A stretch of 21,804 nucleotides of DNA from a virus. The DNA is taken from the IMG/VR virus record IMGVR_UViG_3300038832_000020, positions 1 to 21,804 of that record. One strand, given 5' to 3'. Under the pieces are notes generated by a model. It was not told where the DNA came from, ran no database searches, and saw nothing but the letters and a program-made list of their open reading frames with translations. How positions within the stretch are numbered: the first letter of the stretch is position 1; each line of letters opens with the position of its first letter. Positions 4,981 to 11,468 of this stretch are shown one piece after another. A program made the position numbers and the translations under genes.

Positions 4981-7619
4981 AGTTTAGAGATTTCTCACTT
5001 GCAGAAGAAAAGAACGACACTGCCGTCATGACATTCGGTAGGTTCCAGCCTATCACATCGGCACACGAAACTCTCATCAAGCAAGTTGGAAGTCTGGCAA
5101 AAGAGAAAGGGGCACATCCCTTTGTTTTCACCAGCCGAAAAAGCGGTGACAAAAAGAATCCTTTAGATTTTAATACAAAGTCCGATATGCTCCGAAAGCA
5201 CTATGGAGTCAACGTTCCCGACTCGGAAGAAATCAACAATCCATTTCAAGCGGCACAACATTTAGGCAAACTCGGATACAAAAATGTTCACTTGGTGCTT
5301 GGTGGTGATCGTGTCAAAGACATCGGTGGCATGATTAAGAAATACATGGGACACGAGGATCCAGAGAAAAGAATCAACATATCAAACCTGACTTTGCACT
5401 CCGCAGGTGAGCGTGATGCAAACCCAGTCTCAGGCACCGCTGTAAGAGCAGCAGCACGCTCAGGCAACGTCAAGGAGTTTCAGCGAATGATTGCCCCCTC
5501 TCTCGGTAAGGAGTCCACAGAGACGATCTACAGGGTGTTACGGGGAGAGCAGCAATTAGGTGAATCACTGGACAAACCATTCCCTACAACATATAAAACA
5601 AGAACAATTTCTGGTCGTAAGCGTCACTATTATAATTTTGAAGTGACACCAAGGAAGCCCGAAAGCAAAATTGATAAACTTTCAGATCCCAAAAAAGGCA
5701 CAATAGAGTTTCTTCCGGCTGTTGATGCGTCAGGAAATCCTACTAAGAAGGGACATGTTGAATTGTCTTTTGATATAGATGGTGACATGCATACAACTGG
5801 AGGAGGAAGTGCAGGAGGAGTCTTCTCCACGGTCAAAAGTGCTGTTAAAGATTTTATGAAAAATAATCCAGATACAAAGGTTCTTAAGGCTAACATAATG
5901 CCCGGTGATCAGTATAAGAGAGATTTGGATGACAATGTAGTTACAGACAAAGACGGAAAACCTGTTTTTAGTGGAAGAGCAAAACTTTACAAGCGTCTTG
6001 GAAATTATTTCGGCAAAGAATATGGATTTGATGTTGATGTTGATATGGATGGAGGATACTTTAAGGCAACACGAAAAATAGATGAATCGCTGGATAAACC
6101 ATTCCCTATAACATATAGATCGAAAGAAAAGTTGGATGGTGGTAAGCGACATTATTTTGATTTTGAAGTGCCACCAATTGACACTAAAAGCAGACTTCCT
6201 CAACTTTCAAAACCCACGAAAGGTAAAGTTGAATTTAATCCGAGCCGACTGTCCAGTCGTGAAGCGGCTAAGAAAGGACATTATGAGGTATCTTTTGATG
6301 TGGGTGGTGAAACCAAGACAACTGGAAAAGGTAACGCAGGAAGAATTTTATCAACGGTCAAAAGTGCTGTTAAACAGTTTATGAAAATGAAGCCAGATGC
6401 AAAGAGTTTTAATGCTATCATAATAGACAGTGATCAGTTTAAGAAAGATTCGGATGGCAATATCGTAAAAGACAAAGACGGAAAATTCATTCCTAGTGGA
6501 AGAGCAAAACTTTACAAGCGTCTTGCAAATCATTTTGCCAAAGAATATGGATTTGATGTTGATATTAACATGAAGCAAGGACGCTTTAGGGGAACACGAA
6601 AAGGAGAAACCCCAGTTGACACAAGTAGTAGTATTCCGGCTAACTTGAGACCTTCCTCCGCATTTGCTGAATCACTGGACAATCCCTTTCCCACGACATA
6701 TACGAAAGACAGATTGTATGGTGACATAGAGCATCACTATGGTTTTGAAATTCCAGCAGAGGGGGAGCAAAAAAAAGTTAAGAAGGGCAAAGTAATGTTT
6801 TCTCAGGCATTCGGCAGGGGACGAGGACATTACGATTTAGCATTTGATGTGGATGATCAAAGCACCCCGACTGGAGCAGGAAACACAACAAAAATTTTCT
6901 CAACGGTTTTAAGTGCTGTTGATCAACACATGAAAAAATATCCAAAAACAAAGGGTATTGAGGCTCTCATACCGGCGGATCTAGAGCATAAGAGAGATGA
7001 TCGAACTGGGGAAATTATCAGAGATGAAAGCGGAAAACCTGTTCGGAGCGGAAGATCAAAACTTTACACAAGACTTGCAAACCAATTGGGCAAAAAATAT
7101 GGATTTGATGTTGAAGTTGATGCCGACGGAGGGGGATTCAGGGGGACAAGAAAAAAAGCCCCCAAATTGGCTGAAGAGGTAAAGAGGGATCCAAACAGAA
7201 CAGGACCAAGAACTGGTCTTGGATCGACTAAGTTCATCGGTGTTCCAGATCCAAAGACTGGTAAGATTAAAATTAGACATGTCTTTGCAAATGAACCTTT
7301 ACCAGATGATATTAAAAAGGCATTACAAAAAGAAGAAGCAAACCCAAGAATCCCACGGAAAGAAGGTCAACCCGCAAAATCCAAAAAGCATTCCGATCTC
7401 TACACCGACGAGGATCCAAAAGGCACAATCCACGGTCTTGGCTTCAAGAATGCCTCAGTTGCAAGAGCATCTGTGAAAAAGATCGAGTCGTCGAGCAGAT
7501 CCCATGCACATAAAATACAAGCCGCTGTTGCGATGGAGCAGCGAGCAAGAGTAGCAAATAAAGATGCTGCTGCTGCAATTTACAGAAGATATATTGACAG
7601 AAACAAAAAATCAAAGTAA
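4977..7619 (+). CDS. Putative packaged polyprotein: nucleotidyltransferase plus three repeats
   Basis: This is an 880-aa protein. Residues 1-10 (MKFRDFSLAE) look like a capsid-targeting leader. Residues about 14-180 form a nucleotidyltransferase-like domain of the NMN/cytidylyl type: GRFQPITSAH (21-30, the HIGH-like motif), GGDR (109-112) and VSGTAVR (151-157, the ISGTxxR-like motif). Three tandem repeats follow (197-370, 371-565, 566-733). Each starts SLD(K/N)PFP(T/I)TY and contains a TG-x-G-N/S turn, a (F/L)STVxSAV helix, then SGRxKLYxRLxN and KEYGFDV or its equivalent. The end (734-880) has KKHSDLYTDEDPKGTIHGLG and HAHKIQAAVAMEQRARVA, conserved in marine phages. Each border is preceded by a gp21-like (L/I/F)xE: LGE196, IDE370, FAE565, LAE733. 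Adenylyl or cytidylyl transfer activity and cleavage are inferred. Its start overlaps the upstream stop (ATGA). Confidence 0.82.
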   Translation: MKFRDFSLAEEKNDTAVMTFGRFQPITSAHETLIKQVGSLAKEKGAHPFVFTSRKSGDKKNPLDFNTKSDMLRKHYGVNVPDSEEINNPFQAAQHLGKLGYKNVHLVLGGDRVKDIGGMIKKYMGHEDPEKRINISNLTLHSAGERDANPVSGTAVRAAARSGNVKEFQRMIAPSLGKESTETIYRVLRGEQQLGESLDKPFPTTYKTRTISGRKRHYYNFEVTPRKPESKIDKLSDPKKGTIEFLPAVDASGNPTKKGHVELSFDIDGDMHTTGGGSAGGVFSTVKSAVKDFMKNNPDTKVLKANIMPGDQYKRDLDDNVVTDKDGKPVFSGRAKLYKRLGNYFGKEYGFDVDVDMDGGYFKATRKIDESLDKPFPITYRSKEKLDGGKRHYFDFEVPPIDTKSRLPQLSKPTKGKVEFNPSRLSSREAAKKGHYEVSFDVGGETKTTGKGNAGRILSTVKSAVKQFMKMKPDAKSFNAIIIDSDQFKKDSDGNIVKDKDGKFIPSGRAKLYKRLANHFAKEYGFDVDINMKQGRFRGTRKGETPVDTSSSIPANLRPSSAFAESLDNPFPTTYTKDRLYGDIEHHYGFEIPAEGEQKKVKKGKVMFSQAFGRGRGHYDLAFDVDDQSTPTGAGNTTKIFSTVLSAVDQHMKKYPKTKGIEALIPADLEHKRDDRTGEIIRDESGKPVRSGRSKLYTRLANQLGKKYGFDVEVDADGGGFRGTRKKAPKLAEEVKRDPNRTGPRTGLGSTKFIGVPDPKTGKIKIRHVFANEPLPDDIKKALQKEEANPRIPRKEGQPAKSKKHSDLYTDEDPKGTIHGLGFKNASVARASVKKIESSSRSHAHKIQAAVAMEQRARVANKDAAAAIYRRYIDRNKKSK
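5565..7175 (+). repeat. Three tandem repeat modules inside the 880-aa protein
   Basis: Units run 5565-6086 (174 aa), 6087-6671 (195 aa) and 6672-7175 (168 aa). Units 1 and 2 are close even at DNA level: 5970-6000 and 6495-6525 are the same 31 bases, and GGTCAAAAGTGCTGTTAAA occurs in both. Unit 3 is more diverged. The middle unit carries an extra proline/serine-rich linker at its end. This suggests two duplications, the last one recent or homogenised by recombination. Confidence 0.88.
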
Positions 7620-7628
7620 ACTATTACC

Positions 7629-7958
7629 ATGAATGGAAAGCATCTTCTAGTTAACGGTAAGGATGTAAGTGCAGATGTCGATGACGAATCTCTGTGGAGA
7701 GAAGTCTTCGACAAAACTGTTAGCACAACCAAGACAACTAAAATGCGTGACTTCGATCTTGTCAAGTTTCCAGAAAAAGGTGTGACGGCTTTTCTTGTTC
7801 TTGGTGAGTCTCACATCTCTGTTCACACATACCCCGAAGATAACGCTTACTACTTCGATGTTTTTTCTTGCAAAGATTTTAATGTGACAAAGGTTGTTCG
7901 GATTCTTTTGGACACGTTTGGAAATCACGACATGGAGTATGAGTTTTTACAGCGATGA
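7629..7958 (+). CDS. speD: S-adenosylmethionine decarboxylase proenzyme
   Basis: This is a 109-aa protein of the short bacterial type. It opens GKHLLVNG, and carries the processing motif LGESHISVHTYPE (58-70): cleavage between E60 and S61 would give the alpha chain with its pyruvoyl group from S61. H66 and C81 (DVFSCKDF) match the family's processing/proton-donor residues. The enzyme decarboxylates S-adenosylmethionine to provide the aminopropyl donor for spermidine. The start at MNGKHLL fits the family length although no strong Shine-Dalgarno is visible. The stop overlaps the next gene's start by four bases. It is the first gene of a three-gene polyamine cassette (SpeD, SpeD paralogue, SpeE). 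Confidence 0.93.
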   Translation: MNGKHLLVNGKDVSADVDDESLWREVFDKTVSTTKTTKMRDFDLVKFPEKGVTAFLVLGESHISVHTYPEDNAYYFDVFSCKDFNVTKVVRILLDTFGNHDMEYEFLQR

Positions 7959-8338
7959 ACTATGTGAGCAAGAAACAATTTTTGGGGAGAGAAACATGGG
8001 GACTTTCTACCTGTGTGGATCTATACAATTGCAATTACCGAATCAAGCACGCTGACGAGATCGAGCGATATGTTGTGGAACTCTGTGACTTGATCGGCAT
8101 GAAAAGATTCGGTCCATGTAACGTCATTCACTTTGGAGAGGATCCGAAGGTGGAGGGGTTCTCCATGACGCAGTTGATCGAAACGTCTTTGATCTCCGGT
8201 CACTTTGCAAATAAAACATGGACAGCGTATTTGGATATCTTTAGTTGCAAGTGGTATGATCAAAGAGTGGTCGAAGCATTTAGCAAAGAATTTTTTGGAG
8301 CAGATAAATCTGAATGTAAGGTGAATATTCGGCAATGA
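7955..8338 (+). CDS. SpeD-like paralogue with altered processing site
   Basis: This 127-aa protein shares the fold pattern of SpeD: WGLSTCVDLYNC, an I-x2-YVVELCDLIGM helix, then QLIETSLISGHFANKTWTAY and LDIFSCKWYD. Lining up with SpeD, LGESHISVH corresponds to IETSLISGH: Ser78 is kept in the place of the pyruvoyl serine, but the preceding Glu is Thr77 and the following His is Leu79. The Cys in DIFSC (C98) is kept. It could be a second subunit for SpeD, or a pyruvoyl enzyme with a new substrate; SpeD homologues acting on arginine or ornithine have been reported from bacteria and phages. It overlaps speD and speE by four bases each, so equal synthesis of the three is likely. Confidence 0.82.
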   Translation: MNYVSKKQFLGRETWGLSTCVDLYNCNYRIKHADEIERYVVELCDLIGMKRFGPCNVIHFGEDPKVEGFSMTQLIETSLISGHFANKTWTAYLDIFSCKWYDQRVVEAFSKEFFGADKSECKVNIRQ

Positions 8339-9180
8339 AAATTACAGATAGTTGGGATGAGGCACTTGGAAGAACGATTTCAATTGACGGTGAGTTAATC
8401 AAAGAGGTTCAGTCCAAATACCAAAACATTAAAGTCTATGATACAAAGTCTTTTGGTAAACTTTTGCAACTCGATGGTGTGATTCAACTCACCGAGTTTG
8501 ACGAAGCAAACTACCATGAGATGTTCGCACATGTTCCCTTGACATCACATGAAAAACCAGAGCGTGTTCTGGTGATCGGTGGTGGTGACGGTGGCATTGT
8601 TCGTGAGGTTGCAAAGCACAAGAATGTTACAAAGATTGATTTGGTCGAGATCGACGAAGAGGTTATCAAAATCTCTGACGAATACTTTCCGAACATCTCA
8701 TCTGGCTTCAGAGATCCTAGAGTAACGATTCATTTCGACGATGGTGCAGAATACATTGAGAACTTAGAGTTTCAGTATGATGTTATTCTCATTGATTCGA
8801 CCGATCCGTTTAGTGTGGGTGCGTCTTTGTTCACAGAAAAATTTTATGAACAACTCACTCAAGCGATTCGTGAACACGGAATGATTGTGTCTCAGTCTGA
8901 AAGCATGTTCTACAATGCGGACATGATTTCTGACATGAAGAAATTTAAGACTAAATACTTTGGATCTGTTAAGTATTATTACACTATGGTTCCGACATAT
9001 CCTTCGGGAACAATCGGTTTTCAAATTTGCTCTGATGGTCATTATAGCCCGTTCCACCCAAATGGAAATTACCGACACGGAACTCTAGGATATGATTTGG
9101 GTGATCTCAAGTATTACAATGCTGGGATTCACGTTGGAAGTTTTCTTTTACCGAATGGGGTTAAACAATGGCACACATGA
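8335..9180 (+). CDS. speE: Spermidine synthase
   Basis: This 281-aa protein is of usual bacterial SpeE length. Visible motifs are SKYQNIKVYDT (27-37), EANYHEMFAHVPL (57-69), VLVIGGGDGGIVREV (78-92, donor-binding loop), LVEIDEEVI (103-111), DDGAEYI (135-141) and YDVILIDSTDPFSVGASLF (148-166, with the catalytic Asp and the TDP variant of SSDP). Near the end, PTYPSGTIGFQICSDG matches the family's PTYPxGxxGF. It transfers aminopropyl from decarboxylated AdoMet to a diamine, normally putrescine. Together with speD it gives the phage its own last steps of spermidine synthesis. It overlaps the SpeD paralogue as ATGA and the next gene by 13 bases. Confidence 0.95.
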   Translation: MKITDSWDEALGRTISIDGELIKEVQSKYQNIKVYDTKSFGKLLQLDGVIQLTEFDEANYHEMFAHVPLTSHEKPERVLVIGGGDGGIVREVAKHKNVTKIDLVEIDEEVIKISDEYFPNISSGFRDPRVTIHFDDGAEYIENLEFQYDVILIDSTDPFSVGASLFTEKFYEQLTQAIREHGMIVSQSESMFYNADMISDMKKFKTKYFGSVKYYYTMVPTYPSGTIGFQICSDGHYSPFHPNGNYRHGTLGYDLGDLKYYNAGIHVGSFLLPNGVKQWHT

Positions 9181-9806
9181 TTGCAAATATACCGAATCAA
9201 AAAGTCTGGGTTCGCAAAGAATATCTTCAAGATGGACAGAGCGGACACGGTGAATTTGTAGAGGGTCATTGGGTCACGGCAAAGAGTTTGCCTGGCAGAG
9301 CATTTTATTTTGAAACTTATTTGCCAGAGTATGGTGCGTTGTATGACAAACTGCCCATCTCTGCTTTTGTTTCTGATCCAGAGAAACCTGAACTGGATCT
9401 TGGACTTCAAGACTTGCAATTCTGGAACTGCATGGACTATGGTGTGACTGCCATTTACAAACAGTTTATCGGTAGTATGGACTTTGAAATCTTCACACGA
9501 TCACACAAGATCGTAAAAGCCGAATATCTCTTCACGCTCGACAACTACCACATTCACACAGATGAAATTGATTCTAGCACGGCTGAAATTCCAGAAGAAC
9601 ATAAGTCGTTTAATTGTCTCAAACTTGAGAACGGTCAGTTTGCCTTATACCCAAACAATCGAATGCGAGTGTATGACAACTCTCTTACTCCCAAGAATCC
9701 GAAGCAACCTGACTTCAAGGTTAGCACGGAATTTTATCAAGTCGAAAACGGCTTTGAATATCGTTTAGGTGATACTGAAGAATATTTTTGGAAAACAAAG
9801 GATTAA
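9168..9806 (+). CDS. Conserved phage protein of unknown function
   Basis: This is a 212-aa soluble protein. It contains KVWVRKEYLQDGQSGHGEFV then EGHWVTAKSLPGRAFYFETY, LPEYGALYDKLPISAF and LQFWNCMDYGVTAIYKQF. This block (pgRaxxFExylxeYGAxYDKLPIxAF) is one I recognise from many T4-like cyanophage and other marine phage genomes, always as hypothetical. The C-terminal half is less conserved and beta-rich. Two starts are possible: ATG 9168 with a GGGG about seven bases upstream, or ATG 9177 with the ATGA overlap to speE seen elsewhere in the cassette. I prefer 9168 for its Shine-Dalgarno. Its place at the end of the polyamine cassette suggests co-expression but not a polyamine role. Confidence 0.78.
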   Translation: MAHMIANIPNQKVWVRKEYLQDGQSGHGEFVEGHWVTAKSLPGRAFYFETYLPEYGALYDKLPISAFVSDPEKPELDLGLQDLQFWNCMDYGVTAIYKQFIGSMDFEIFTRSHKIVKAEYLFTLDNYHIHTDEIDSSTAEIPEEHKSFNCLKLENGQFALYPNNRMRVYDNSLTPKNPKQPDFKVSTEFYQVENGFEYRLGDTEEYFWKTKD

Positions 9807-9809
9807 GTT

Positions 9810-10121
9810 ATGAAAGTGAAAAACACAAATGCCCATCGTGCGGCAGACAGAGAATACTTTTTTGCCACCCATGTCAAATCTGAAGCGGGTGCAGGTGAAG
9901 ATGATGTCGTGATGCTTTTGCTCACGGACAAAGAACTCGAACGGGCCGCAAAGCGTGCCGACAAAAATAAAGAGGACCTGCCGAAATATTTTGCCATCGT
10001 CCAAGGTTCGACCGAGCCAATTGTCAAAGAAGAGCCAGTTTGTCTCGATGACAAGGATGTAGCGAAACCAGCGAAACCAGCGGAATCTAAGGGATTCTTT
10101 GGATGGTTGATGGGTGATTGA
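9810..10121 (+). CDS. Small charged protein, unknown
   Basis: This is a 103-aa protein that I do not recognise. An AAGGA sequence precedes the ATG by a few bases. The N-terminal part (about 1-60) has a strand-helix pattern with a charged helix DKELERAAKRADKNKEDLPK. It is followed by a Lys/Pro/Ala linker (KDVAKPAKPAES) and the C-terminal motif KGFFGWLMGD, which looks like a short hydrophobic peptide for docking. It begins four bases after the previous stop, so it is probably the last gene of that unit; a strong new promoter starts four bases after its stop. Confidence 0.68.
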   Translation: MKVKNTNAHRAADREYFFATHVKSEAGAGEDDVVMLLLTDKELERAAKRADKNKEDLPKYFAIVQGSTEPIVKEEPVCLDDKDVAKPAKPAESKGFFGWLMGD

Positions 10122-10124
10122 ATC

Positions 10125-10152
10125 TTGACATGGACTCAAATTCTGCTATAAT
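10125..10152 (+). promoter_or_regulatory. Strong sigma70-type early promoter
   Basis: The -35 is TTGACA (10125-10130) and the -10 TATAAT (10147-10152), both perfect consensus, with a 16-base spacer. A TGC directly before the -10 gives an extended -10. Such promoters are typical of T4-like early genes, read by the unmodified host polymerase. The start would be about 10159, giving a leader of nearly 30 bases with a good Shine-Dalgarno before the GTG at 10187. It should drive the run of small genes 10187-11953. Confidence 0.88.
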
Positions 10153-10186
10153 ACCCGTATGGCAAAACGAGTCTTAGGAGTGTCTA

Positions 10187-10555
10187 GTGCAAACAATTTC
10201 TGTCAAACATGGGATCTACAACATCCATAAACATTTGTGCTACCGTGAACTTTCCGAGTCTGCGGTTGGTTGGTTTTTAGACAAACACAGGTTGTCTGAT
10301 ACTTGTGTTCTTGTCAATCTTCAAACCTCTAAGCATCTCGACTGCTGGGGAACTTGTCACAAAGGTGACATCGTTGATTATGTTGTTAACGTTGCCACGG
10401 ATCAAAGCATCCGTGATTTTCTTGCAACTCTGATGCACGAACTTGTTCACGTTCTCCAATGGGAGCGTGGGACTTGGGAAGGTGACGGAGAAGAAGAGGC
10501 AGAGAAGAAACAATACAAACTCGCAGACAAGTTTTGGAAGGAGGGGATGTTATGA
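10187..10555 (+). CDS. HExxH zinc-peptidase-like protein
   Basis: This 122-aa protein starts with GTG. The start is chosen because TTAGGAG lies six bases upstream and no in-frame ATG is near. The key motif is TLMHELVHVLQWERG (81-95): H84-E85-x2-H88 is a zinc-peptidase signature as in SprT-like or other small zincins. A Glu-rich helix with DGEEEAEKKQYKLAD follows, able to give the third ligand. At this length it would be a minimal protease domain or a non-proteolytic relative. It is the first gene after the strong early promoter, so it may act on host proteins soon after infection; the target is unknown. Its stop overlaps the next start. Confidence 0.72.
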   Translation: MQTISVKHGIYNIHKHLCYRELSESAVGWFLDKHRLSDTCVLVNLQTSKHLDCWGTCHKGDIVDYVVNVATDQSIRDFLATLMHELVHVLQWERGTWEGDGEEEAEKKQYKLADKFWKEGML

Positions 10556-10653
10556 TGGGATTATTGCTTTTTGCATTGGGTGGCTTTACACTCGGTCTTA
10601 TTCTGGGCATATGCCTTGGTTCTGGTTTAGTTGATGATTGGAGTCGAAGATGA
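10552..10653 (+). CDS. Micro-membrane protein
   Basis: This 33-aa frame begins MMGLLLFALGGFTLGLILGI and ends CLGSGLVDDWSRR. It is one membrane-spanning segment with a Gly-rich face and a short charged C-terminal tail, likely cytoplasmic by the positive-inside rule. GGAGGGG is well placed before ATGATG. It overlaps the upstream stop (ATGA) and its own stop overlaps the next start (ATGA). Such tight coupling on both sides argues that it is real. Confidence 0.6.
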   Translation: MMGLLLFALGGFTLGLILGICLGSGLVDDWSRR

Positions 10654-10859
10654 ACTGTATTGATTGTGGTGAAAAAATTCCTGAGATTCGACTTGAAGCG
10701 AATCCCGATACAGACTATTGTGTTGGGTGTGTTGACAAACACATTCCCAAAGTCCGTGGTTACATGATCTATGGTCATAAGACTGCGGGTGAAATTGTTA
10801 TTGCGAAGGGTAAAGAAAATATCCGTCGTTTGGAAAGAGAATATCATAGGAGTCGATAA
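10650..10859 (+). CDS. DksA/TraR-type C4 zinc-finger small protein
   Basis: A 69-aa protein with Cys3-x2-Cys6 and Cys24-x2-Cys27, in MNCIDCGEKIPEIRLEANPD and YCVGC. This is the DksA/TraR-type zinc finger (CxxCGxxIPxxRLxAxPxxxxCxxC). In DksA and TraR this finger is followed or preceded by helices that reach into RNA polymerase through the secondary channel. Here only the finger and a basic helix (GKENIRRLEREYHRSR) are present, with no N-terminal coiled coil, so a DksA-like effect on transcription is only possible. The start ATG at 10650 has GGAG six bases upstream, and is preferred to an upstream TTG. Confidence 0.75.
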   Translation: MNCIDCGEKIPEIRLEANPDTDYCVGCVDKHIPKVRGYMIYGHKTAGEIVIAKGKENIRRLEREYHRSR

Positions 10860-11020
10860 TGGCAAACAGCAAACAAACAGTCGTGAAAGCAAAGCACCGC
10901 AAAAGAAAGAATCGAAAGCGTGATCGTCGCATCGAAGAACTGCGAAACGCAAAGAAGAAAACTCTTCGTCAAATGAAAAACGAAGGTGGACTTCCAAAAG
11001 TTTTGGAGGAGTTGATCTGA
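10859..11020 (+). CDS. Tiny highly basic protein
   Basis: This 53-aa frame begins MANSKQTVVKAKHRKRKNRK and continues RDRRIEELRNAKKKTLRQMK. It is helical and strongly basic until the last dozen residues (GGLPKVLEELI). TAGGAG lies a few bases before the ATG. The start overlaps the previous stop by one base (TAATG), and the stop overlaps the next start (TGATG). No family is recognised; composition suggests RNA or DNA contact. Confidence 0.6.
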   Translation: MANSKQTVVKAKHRKRKNRKRDRRIEELRNAKKKTLRQMKNEGGLPKVLEELI

Positions 11021-11235
11021 TGTATGGGCTTTGGCACAACGAATTGAACAAGTGGATGATTGACAGTTTCAATCATGAAACACAGGAAGAAGATGTTGCT
11101 CTTTTTAAATCAAAGAAAGAGGCACTCGAAGAAGCCGATATTATCAATCGTGAGTGGTCAAAGCGAAACGGAAAGATGGTGATGAAAAAAACCGAAGAAG
11201 TAAAAGTCAAGCAGTATCGAAAGGCAAAGAAATGA
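11020..11235 (+). CDS. Small phage protein, unknown
   Basis: A 71-aa protein beginning MYGLWHNELNKWMIDSFNHE. The pattern xxLWxxxxxKWxxD... followed by LFKSKKEALEEADIINREWS resembles short phage proteins in which a small beta-hairpin is followed by a helix (the 'skkeAxxxA' pattern). They have no known role. A GGAGGAG sequence lies upstream. The C-terminus is very Lys-rich. It overlaps its neighbours on both sides, consistent with the early operon. Confidence 0.6.
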   Translation: MYGLWHNELNKWMIDSFNHETQEEDVALFKSKKEALEEADIINREWSKRNGKMVMKKTEEVKVKQYRKAKK

Positions 11236-11468
11236 ACCAATACCGATTACACATTGATATTCCACTTGGCACGAACGAGGAAGAGGCAAAGAAGATTGCT
11301 CGCAACTTTGTTCAGTCTCACCTTGACTTCACAAACACTTCTAGCGATGGTGTCAAAGAAGTAAACTACCGACTCGGACACGATGAGGATCGGCAGAAAT
11401 CAAACTATCTCGACATCAACGAAAACGGTCACTGTAGTAATAAAAAACTTCGCATCAATTATGCGTGA
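11232..11468 (+). CDS. Small phage protein, unknown
   Basis: A 78-aa protein beginning MNQYRLHIDIPLGTNEEEAK, with KIARNFVQSHLDFTN then VNYRLGHDEDRQKSNYLDIN. The start is set at the ATG that overlaps the previous stop as ATGA; an upstream in-frame extension lies within that gene and is Lys-rich noise. The pattern beta-loop-helix-beta with YRLGxDxDR-x-x-NYLxxNE is one I have seen in T4-like phage hypothetical proteins, with no function known. It overlaps the next gene by eight bases. Confidence 0.6.
   Translation: MNQYRLHIDIPLGTNEEEAKKIARNFVQSHLDFTNTSSDGVKEVNYRLGHDEDRQKSNYLDINENGHCSNKKLRINYA

Noticed and set aside
5730-6578. Minus-strand frames of 75 to 157 codons opposite the 880-aa gene
   Set aside because: They recur at the same place in each repeat unit, mirroring the plus-strand repeats, and have no ribosome-binding sites.
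10159-10230. A 23-codon ATG frame starting at the expected transcription start of the strong early promoter
   Set aside because: It is out of frame with the GTG-started HExxH gene, has no Shine-Dalgarno, overlaps that gene by over 40 bases and has no protein-like pattern.
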